A stretch of 44,705 nucleotides of DNA, from positions 1-44,705 of the forward strand of contig JAYUSD010000142.1 of the NCBI GenBank assembly GCA_043755865.1, written 5' to 3'. The stretch comes from JANMDU01 sp043755865. GTDB taxonomy: Bacteria > Pseudomonadota > Gammaproteobacteria > Burkholderiales > Burkholderiaceae_C. Position numbers and translations under genes: made by a program. Of the stretch, positions 1 through 7,034 are shown piece by piece (the stretch's first letter is position 1; each line of letters opens with the position of its first letter). The notes under the pieces are model-generated. The model searched no databases. It worked only from the letters and a program-made list of their open reading frames with translations, and was not told the DNA's origin.

Positions 1-2330
1 TCACCGCCACCCTCAGCGTCAACGGCGTGACCAGCACGGTCAGCTTCAGCTTGCCACCGGGCGGCACCACCAGCACCAACGTGGTGGTGACTGTGACCAG
101 CAACGGTGCGACCGTGACCAGCAACGTCACGACCAGCTCCATCCCTGAGAGCAACACAGGAAACAACACGGCGAGCGCCAGCATGAACGGCCTGTTGACA
201 GACGTTGCCATCACTCTGTCCGTTCCAAGCAGCGCCAGCCCTGGACAGGTTATTACCGCCTCGGTGGTGATCAGTAATACTGGCAGCGCCCCTGCCCAAT
301 CTCTAACAGTAGTTGTCACACTACCCAACGGCTCAACAACGACCGTTGTACTTCCAGCAACCACTTTAATAGCAGGTGCAAGTACAACCGCCATCGTTAC
401 ATACACTGTGCCAGCGGCACAAACAGCAACGATGCTTTGGACGGCTACGGTTGCCACGACCACACCAGAGACATCAACCGTTAACAATATTGCCACGGGC
501 ACCACGACTGTGGTGAAGATATTTAATGCATCCGTCTCTGGCCGCGTCTGGCTTGATAGCAATGGCAACCGTGTTTACAACTCCGGCATTGACAGCGATC
601 TGTCGGGTTGGAAAGTTGAGTTAATTCAAGGCAATGTCGTCGTGGGCAGCGCGACAACGGGGGTGAATGGCACGTATACCATTCCGGGACAAACGCCAGG
701 GGGTGGTTACTCGATCCGCTTCCGCAACCCTGCGGGTCAAGTGATCGTTGCAACTCCATTTAACCAAACGCCGACAACGGCTAACGGCAATCCTTCTACC
801 GGCACAACCACCTCTGTGGTGACAGGCAGTTATATTGTAGGCGGCCAGATCGAAAACATCACTTTGTATGCGGGCGACAATGTTGCCGAGCAAAACTTGC
901 CTGTTGATCCGAGCGGCGTGGTCTATAACGCGGTGACGCGCGCACCTGTTGCCGGTGCACAGGTCACGCTGTTTGGACCAACTGGTACGCCAGTACCGAA
1001 TGCCGATCTTTTGGGCGGCAGTGCAAGCATGACGACCGACGCAACGGGTATTTACCAGTTTTGGTTGTTGCCAACTGCACCAGCTGGCACCTATCGCGTA
1101 GAGATCACGCCACCTGTTGGCTACGCATCAACGCCGGCTCAGCAAGGCGGTGTTGCACAGCCAGGTATTGCCCCCGGTACCAACCCTGCTCAAGGCGTAG
1201 TTAATGCGGGTGTGCTCACGCCGCCGAACAATGTCGCATTCGTCAATGTGCAACCCAATGCTGGGGCACCTGCACCGCTCGTGAACGGCGCAGCTGCAGT
1301 TGGCGCGCCTGGCACACAGTACTTCTTCCAGTTCAACCTGACACCTGGTGGCCCAACACCATCGGCTGGCATATTGCACAACCACATCCCTTTAGATCCA
1401 TTGGTCTCTGGCGCACTTTTAGTGAGCAAAGTGGGCGATAAGTCAGTCGCTGAGGTGGGTGATTCTGTGAAATACACCATCCGTATGCGCAACACTACAG
1501 CCGGCGCGCTGCCCGCTGTGCAGTTGGAAGACTTGTTGCCAGCAGGCTTCCGCTACATTCTTGGCACGGCGCGTCTGAATGCCAGCGTATTGGCTGATCC
1601 TGCCGGTGGAGTGGGTCGCGCATTGTCATTCAACATCGGCTCGGCCGGTGTGATCCCAGCTAACACGACTTGGGAGCTGACCTATTTTGTGCGGCTCGGC
1701 GTGGGTTCGCAGCAAGGCGACGGTATCAACCGTGCTACGGCCATCTTCCAAGGTGTATCCGGCCCTGTACGCTCCAACACCGCTCAATTCCGTGTCCGCG
1801 TCCAAGGCGGCGTGTTCAGCAATGAGGGTTGCATCATCGGCAAGGTGTACATTGATTGCGATGGTAACTCTGTACAAAACAACGAGAGCGGCTCGCGTGA
1901 ACTGGGCATTCCTGGCGTTCGTTTGATCATGCTTGATGGCACGCAGATCACCACTGACGGCGAAGGTAAATACAGTATTTGCGGTGTCAAGCCACAGACA
2001 CATGTGATCAAAGTGGATCGCACGACAATGCCAAAAGGCTCTCGCCTGCTGCCATCGTCTAACCGCAATGCGGGTGTGGGCGACAGCATCTTCGTGGATC
2101 TCAAAGGCGGTGAGTTGGCGCGCGCTGATTTTATTGAGGGATCATGCTCACCGGAAGTGCTTGATCAAGTCAAGGCGCGCCGCGCGCAGGGTGATATCTT
2201 GGCGCCTGAAAAAGAAATACCCACTGATTTGAAAATTGACAACCGCCCTTTGCAGATCGAGCAGCAAATTCTGCCTAGTCTGCGTCCAGAATCGCCATCA
2301 ACCGGCAATGCTGGAGGTAAAGCGCCATGA
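1..2330 (+). CDS. Secreted cell-surface protein with CARDB, SdrD-B-like and DUF11-type domains (5' partial)
   Basis: The frame is open from base 3, so the true start lies outside the window; the first Met-like codon seen is at 27. The sequence is rich in Thr, Ser, Gly, Asn and Val, typical of extracellular beta-sandwich repeats. In order: a CARDB-like segment (about nt 190-520), an SdrD-B-like domain (about 525-890, with the Ca-binding-like stretch WLDSNGN), a second Cna/SdrD-B-like domain (about 895-1140), a DUF11 domain (about 1420-1800, VGDSVKYTIRMRNTT) and a last SdrD-B-like domain (about 1825-2140, YIDCDGNSVQNNESG). The tail after about nt 2145 is polar and low in structure; no LPXTG or PEP-CTERM anchor is visible. 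Its stop overlaps the next start (ATGA, 2327-2330), so it is translationally coupled to the barrel gene. I infer an exported surface or matrix protein; function unknown. Confidence 0.8.
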   Translation, partial: TATLSVNGVTSTVSFSLPPGGTTSTNVVVTVTSNGATVTSNVTTSSIPESNTGNNTASASMNGLLTDVAITLSVPSSASPGQVITASVVISNTGSAPAQSLTVVVTLPNGSTTTVVLPATTLIAGASTTAIVTYTVPAAQTATMLWTATVATTTPETSTVNNIATGTTTVVKIFNASVSGRVWLDSNGNRVYNSGIDSDLSGWKVELIQGNVVVGSATTGVNGTYTIPGQTPGGGYSIRFRNPAGQVIVATPFNQTPTTANGNPSTGTTTSVVTGSYIVGGQIENITLYAGDNVAEQNLPVDPSGVVYNAVTRAPVAGAQVTLFGPTGTPVPNADLLGGSASMTTDATGIYQFWLLPTAPAGTYRVEITPPVGYASTPAQQGGVAQPGIAPGTNPAQGVVNAGVLTPPNNVAFVNVQPNAGAPAPLVNGAAAVGAPGTQYFFQFNLTPGGPTPSAGILHNHIPLDPLVSGALLVSKVGDKSVAEVGDSVKYTIRMRNTTAGALPAVQLEDLLPAGFRYILGTARLNASVLADPAGGVGRALSFNIGSAGVIPANTTWELTYFVRLGVGSQQGDGINRATAIFQGVSGPVRSNTAQFRVRVQGGVFSNEGCIIGKVYIDCDGNSVQNNESGSRELGIPGVRLIMLDGTQITTDGEGKYSICGVKPQTHVIKVDRTTMPKGSRLLPSSNRNAGVGDSIFVDLKGGELARADFIEGSCSPEVLDQVKARRAQGDILAPEKEIPTDLKIDNRPLQIEQQILPSLRPESPSTGNAGGKAP

Positions 2331-5300
2331 ATGTACGTTTCACTCCGATTGCTTTAGCGATTGCTTTGCTGCCTTTCTCAGCGTGGGCGCAGCCTGCGCC
2401 GACCACAAGAACTGCGGCGACCAGTGCAGATGTGCCTGATGCCAAGAGTCTGTTTGAAACAGGTGGGCAAGCCGATATCGGCCCTCGCCCTTTCAATTCT
2501 TTCTTGGCTCGCTTCGCCTCGCCTGTTGAGAAAATTAATTTAGCGACATCGGCCGACAATCTTCCCGCAGACGGCGTGAGTAGTGCCGACATTAGGCTGC
2601 AATTGCTTGATGGCAAAGGCCAAGCGATCAAAGGCGAGCAGTTCGTCACAATTGAAGTCAATGGCGGCGCGCGTATTTTGCTGCCCGGCCGTTTGACATC
2701 CGAGTCTGGCGCGGACCGTGGCGATATTGATCGAATCACGCCGGGCGTACAAGCCAAAGTGATTGATGGCGTGTTGTCGTTCAAACTTCTTGCGCCCTAT
2801 CAGCCGGACGCGGTCACGGTGCGCGTGAGTGTCAGTGGCGTGTCTGAGCGCATCGTGGTGCGCTATGTGCCTGATCTACGAGATTTGATTGCTGTGGGTT
2901 TGATTGAAGGGCGCTTGCGCTCAGATAAATTTGATCCCAAAGCCATCGTGCCTGTTCGTGAGAACGATGGCTTTGAAGAAGAGCTTAAGGGTTTTAATAA
3001 AGATTTCAACGGTGGACGCTCCAACTTTGGAGCACGCGCTGCGATGTATCTCAAAGGCAAGGTCAAGGGCGAATATTTGCTCACGATGGCTTACGATTCG
3101 GATAAGGATACGCGCAAGCAACTTTTTGAGTCGATTGATCCGAATGCGTTTTATCCGGTTTATGGCGATTCCAGTTTGAAGACCAAAGATGCTCAGAGCA
3201 CAGGCAAACTGTATGTCCGTTTGGACAAAAATCGCAGCTATCTGCTCTGGGGCGATTACACGACCCAAGATAGCAATCCCGCTCGCCGCCTAAGTCAATA
3301 CAACCGCACCTTGCCCGGCCTGCGCGGCCATTACGAAGAAGGCAATGCGGTGGTTAATGCTTTTGTCGCGCAAGAAAGCTTCAAGCAAGTGGTGGATGAA
3401 TTTCCGGCACGCGGCGTCTCCGGCCCGTACACGGTCTCTAACCCCAACGGCATCAAAGGCACGGAGCGTGTTGAGATCTTGGTGCGCAAACGCAACCAAA
3501 CCTCGGTGATCTTGAAAACCACGCCTCTCAATCGAGAAACAGATTATGAGTTTGAGCCGTTCAATGGCCAGATTCTCTTTCGCACACCTGTGCCGAGCAT
3601 TGATGATCAGCTCAATCCTGTGTCGATCCGCATCAGCTATGAAGTCGAGCAGGGCGGTAAGCGGCATTTCATCTTCGGCGCTGATGTGCAATACAAACTC
3701 TCGGATCGCTTGACCTTGGGTGCAGCTGCGGCGCGTGACGATAACCCAACAACCGGGCAAACGATCATCGGTGCAAATATGGTGCTCAAGCTCACCAAGA
3801 GCACCGAGGTAATTGCAGAGGTTGCGCGCTCTAAGAGCTTGGTCAATACCGATCCCAATGGCTTCAATGCCAACAACAGTGCCAACTTCATCGGCAAATC
3901 CGGCGAAGTAGATGGCAATGCCGTGCGCTTAGAGATTCGCCATGCAGATGATCAGTTGCGAGCCAATGCCTACATCCAGCGCGCCGACAATGATTTCAAC
4001 AACGCATCGAGTGGCCTGACCGGCGGCAAGCAAGAAATCGGCGGCGCAGTCACTTACAAAGCCACGGAGAAACTCACCATTACCGCTGATGCCCAGCGTT
4101 CGCAGGATCGCATCAATGGCAGCGAAAACACGGCTGCTTCGCTTGCTGCAGACCTCAAGCTCACAGACCGCCTCACGGTAGGCGGCGGTGTGCGCCGTGT
4201 TGATCAAAATGCAATTAGCGCCGCACAGCAGACAGTCAACAACTGCTTGAGCACCACGAATACTTACTCGGGCGTCGTGTCTGGCTACAACACCGGGTAT
4301 GGCATCAGTCAAGTGGGAAACCAGCAGATTGATCCTGCCACTGGGCTGCCCGTGATTTGCAATACCGCGATCAATCCGGTTAACGCCCCAGCGCAAGCTT
4401 TGGATCGCACCTCGGTTTTTTTGCGGGCCGGCTACAAAGCCACCGACAAGCTAACGATTGACGGAGAGCTGCAAAACATCACAGGAACTGACCCTGCAAG
4501 TACCGTCAAACTCGGCCTACGTTATGCGGCCAGCAAGACGGTTGATCTCACAGGCGAGATGCAGCGTGAGTTCGGCTCAGGCAACAACAATCTTTATCGC
4601 CTCGGCGCGGATTGGCGCGTGGCAGAGAAAACCCGCTTGTATTCACGCTATGAGTACGCGCACACCTACAGCGCCAATTACGGCCTAGGAATAGGCCCGC
4701 TGTCTCGCGCCTTCGCACTTGGCATTGATACGCAATACATGCAAGACGGCTCGCTGTACAGCGAATACCGTTTGAACGACAGCGGTTCTGGCAGATCCAT
4801 CCAAAACGCGATTGGTTTGCGCAATGGCTGGAACGTGGCCGAAGGCCTTCGCCTTCAAACGAGCGCAGAGTTCATCAAAGCCACCAGCGGTGATTCAGCA
4901 GCGCTGAGCTTGGGCGCCGAATACACGGCCAATCCTTTATGGAAAGGCTCCGGTCGTATTCAATGGCGCGGTGATGGCGGCTTTAACAACTGGCTCTTTA
5001 CGGCCAGTGCAGCCCGCAAGCTCGATCGTGACTGGACACTGATCGCCCGCGAGTACTTGAATCTCGTCGATCCGAAAAATGGCACGGCAGACACGCGCCA
5101 AAATCGCCTTCAAGTTGGCTTTGCCTACCGTCCGGTGGACAACAACAAATTTGATGCGCTTGGGCTCTACGAGCAAAAGCTCGACAAATCAACTGATCGC
5201 GACAGCAACACCAACATCCTTAGCTTGCGCGCAAACTACCATCCTTCCCGCCCTTGGTGGCTTTCAGGGCGAGCTGCTTACAAACGCGTGAATGAAACGT

Positions 5301-5695
5301 TGGCCGGCACAGTCAATGATTCGTACACCGCTGCGTTGGTCGGAGGCCGCTTAACCTATGACGTCACCAATCGCTGGAGTGTGGGTGGCATCACCAGCAT
5401 GTTGGTCGGCAGCGGCGGTGGTCGTCAATACGCTTACGGTTTAGAAGTTGGCTACACCGTGATGGACAACCTCATCGTGGGCCTAGGCTACAACTGGCGC
5501 GGCTTCAGCGGTGGCGATCTCGCTGGCAGCGACTACACCAACCGAGGTTGGGTGCTGAACGTACGCTACAAATTTGATGAGGACCTGTTTAAGGGCAGCG
5601 ATGCTCGCGTGAACCGTACCCTCGACCCTAAAGGCGCATCCACCATTGGCTCAGGCGCTGCGCCGGGCAATGCTCTACCGCCTACCGCACGATGA
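2327..5695 (+). CDS. Large outer-membrane beta-barrel protein with N-terminal Ig-like domain
   Basis: 1122 residues. A signal peptide is visible (MNVRFTPIALAIALLPFSAWA, cleaved near residue 21). Residues about 60-190 resemble an invasin/Big_1-type Ig-like domain (SADNLPADGVSSADIRLQLLD). From about residue 220 to the end, alternating hydrophobic and polar strands rich in aromatics, Gly and Asn recur in the way of a long beta-barrel, closing with the strand NRGWVLNVRYKF and then a short extension to about residue 1122. No TonB box or plug motif was recognised, so I do not call it a TonB-dependent receptor. It overlaps the upstream surface-protein gene by 4 nt and its 3' end overlaps a longer version of the downstream lipoprotein frame, so the three genes look like one operon. 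A plausible inferred role is export or anchoring of the upstream protein. Confidence 0.75.
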   Translation: MNVRFTPIALAIALLPFSAWAQPAPTTRTAATSADVPDAKSLFETGGQADIGPRPFNSFLARFASPVEKINLATSADNLPADGVSSADIRLQLLDGKGQAIKGEQFVTIEVNGGARILLPGRLTSESGADRGDIDRITPGVQAKVIDGVLSFKLLAPYQPDAVTVRVSVSGVSERIVVRYVPDLRDLIAVGLIEGRLRSDKFDPKAIVPVRENDGFEEELKGFNKDFNGGRSNFGARAAMYLKGKVKGEYLLTMAYDSDKDTRKQLFESIDPNAFYPVYGDSSLKTKDAQSTGKLYVRLDKNRSYLLWGDYTTQDSNPARRLSQYNRTLPGLRGHYEEGNAVVNAFVAQESFKQVVDEFPARGVSGPYTVSNPNGIKGTERVEILVRKRNQTSVILKTTPLNRETDYEFEPFNGQILFRTPVPSIDDQLNPVSIRISYEVEQGGKRHFIFGADVQYKLSDRLTLGAAAARDDNPTTGQTIIGANMVLKLTKSTEVIAEVARSKSLVNTDPNGFNANNSANFIGKSGEVDGNAVRLEIRHADDQLRANAYIQRADNDFNNASSGLTGGKQEIGGAVTYKATEKLTITADAQRSQDRINGSENTAASLAADLKLTDRLTVGGGVRRVDQNAISAAQQTVNNCLSTTNTYSGVVSGYNTGYGISQVGNQQIDPATGLPVICNTAINPVNAPAQALDRTSVFLRAGYKATDKLTIDGELQNITGTDPASTVKLGLRYAASKTVDLTGEMQREFGSGNNNLYRLGADWRVAEKTRLYSRYEYAHTYSANYGLGIGPLSRAFALGIDTQYMQDGSLYSEYRLNDSGSGRSIQNAIGLRNGWNVAEGLRLQTSAEFIKATSGDSAALSLGAEYTANPLWKGSGRIQWRGDGGFNNWLFTASAARKLDRDWTLIAREYLNLVDPKNGTADTRQNRLQVGFAYRPVDNNKFDALGLYEQKLDKSTDRDSNTNILSLRANYHPSRPWWLSGRAAYKRVNETLAGTVNDSYTAALVGGRLTYDVTNRWSVGGITSMLVGSGGGRQYAYGLEVGYTVMDNLIVGLGYNWRGFSGGDLAGSDYTNRGWVLNVRYKFDEDLFKGSDARVNRTLDPKGASTIGSGAAPGNALPPTAR

Positions 5696-5733
5696 TTTAC
5701 TCGCTACATTGCCACGCTCTCAAGAGGCTCGCC

Positions 5734-6828
5734 ATGAAACCCCTGTTTTTAAGCCTAATTCTCCCTCTCGCTCTTCTAGGTTGTGCACAAACTGCTTGGA
5801 AAAATGAAGCGCCTGGCACAGGCAGCCAAGCCACGGGCCTCAACGCCCAACAACAGCGCATCACAGAAGACAAAGTGCTTGCAGACCGCAAAACCATCGA
5901 GTCTTTGCAGCAGCGTCTGCGCAAACTCAATGAATCCGGCGTACCGCAAAACAACTATCCTTTGGCCAAAGCGCAATGCTGGCTCGATACCGCCAAAACG
6001 CAATATCACGAAAACGATCGCACCGGTTACATCGAAGAATCGATGACGGAATCCCAAAAAATCATCCAAGCATTGGAAGCTGATAAAAACGCGCGCGCTG
6101 GCTTTGACACACCGCTGGTTGCTCGCAGCGCTCGCCTGCGTGACGATCTCTGGATGGAATTAGGCAAATACAAAAACAACGCGGCGACGCTTAGCTGCAA
6201 CGCCCGCACGGTGGCTTGCGCTGAAGTGCGCTTGGTGCGTGCTGGCCATGCCGAAGAGCAAACCGGCTGGCGTGCTGCCACACCGCACATCATGATGGCC
6301 GAGGATGGTGTGCGCCGCGCTGGCGTGGAAGCTGCAAGTTGCGCCCCCGTGGTGGCAGCCGTTGTGCCTCGCGCTGTTGTGCCTGCGGCCGCACCCGCGC
6401 CAGTAGCCGCACCCGCTGCAGCGGCGCGTGAGGTCACCAAAGAAACTTTCGTGATCTTGGCTGATACGCTCTTTAAATTCGACAAATCTGGCCGCGATGA
6501 CATGCTCCCCGGCGGCAAAGAACGCTTGGCTGCTGTGGCCAAGCGTCTCACAGCTTACCAATCGATTGCTACGCTTAGCATCGCTGGCCACACCGACCGC
6601 TTGGGCTCAGACGCGTACAACGCGCCATTGTCAGCGCGCCGCGCAGCCACCGTGCTCGAATACCTTGGCTTCCTTGGGGTGAAATCAACCAAAAGCGATG
6701 CCGTTGGCAAAGGCGAGAAAGAGCCGGTGACGACGCAGTGCAGCGACAAGCAGCCACGCGCTCAGCTGATCACTTGCCTGCAGCCGGATCGCCGCGTGAC
6801 GATTGAAGTCACGGGTGTGGTGAAGTAA
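5734..6828 (+). CDS. OmpA-domain outer-membrane lipoprotein
   Basis: The start at ATG 5734 is chosen because it gives a compact lipoprotein signal peptide ending in the lipobox LALLGC and has an AAGAGG-like ribosome site just upstream; an in-frame ATG at 5692 would add 14 residues and spoil this. The central part is helical and charged, followed by an Ala/Pro/Val linker near nt 6340-6420. The C-terminal third is an OmpA-like peptidoglycan-binding domain: TLFKFDKSG, then GHTDRLGSDAYN, LSARRA and the closing QPDRRVTIEV. It should sit in the outer membrane with the C-terminal domain bound to peptidoglycan. As third gene of the surface operon it may fix the barrel/surface-protein assembly to the cell wall (inference). 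Confidence 0.85.
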   Translation: MKPLFLSLILPLALLGCAQTAWKNEAPGTGSQATGLNAQQQRITEDKVLADRKTIESLQQRLRKLNESGVPQNNYPLAKAQCWLDTAKTQYHENDRTGYIEESMTESQKIIQALEADKNARAGFDTPLVARSARLRDDLWMELGKYKNNAATLSCNARTVACAEVRLVRAGHAEEQTGWRAATPHIMMAEDGVRRAGVEAASCAPVVAAVVPRAVVPAAAPAPVAAPAAAAREVTKETFVILADTLFKFDKSGRDDMLPGGKERLAAVAKRLTAYQSIATLSIAGHTDRLGSDAYNAPLSARRAATVLEYLGFLGVKSTKSDAVGKGEKEPVTTQCSDKQPRAQLITCLQPDRRVTIEVTGVVK

Positions 6829-6968
6829 GCTGTTTATCGCCTCATTCATTGGATAGCCGTTGGATAGCCGGCGCATTCGTTGCGTGGAAAGCTACTCAAT
6901 TTGGCCTTGACTTGCTGGCCCGTTCAGATCTGTAAAAATTTGAGCTTTCGATGCAAAAACAGTGCATT

Positions 6969-7010
6969 GCCGGCATAAATGCTGTGCGGGGTGCTACATA
7001 ATTCATAGCA
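6969..7010 (-). repeat. Dispersed ~45-bp repeat, copy 1
   Basis: Read on the minus strand it has TGCTATGAATTATGTAGCAC, then CGCACAG and ATGCCGGC. It begins 25 nt beyond the ppc stop codon, so it lies in the 3' region of ppc. The rest of the 6829-7034 spacer shows no gene. Confidence 0.8.
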
Positions 7011-7034
7011 AATGAGAAGTGCGCATAAGAAAAG

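Noticed and set aside
2327..5695. TonB-dependent receptor
   Set aside because: No TonB box or plug domain was recognised, and an Ig-like domain takes the N-terminal place.
2275..6757. Many antisense and out-of-frame ORFs over the surface operon
   Set aside because: They shadow genes with clear signal peptides and domains; none has a ribosome site or recognisable product.
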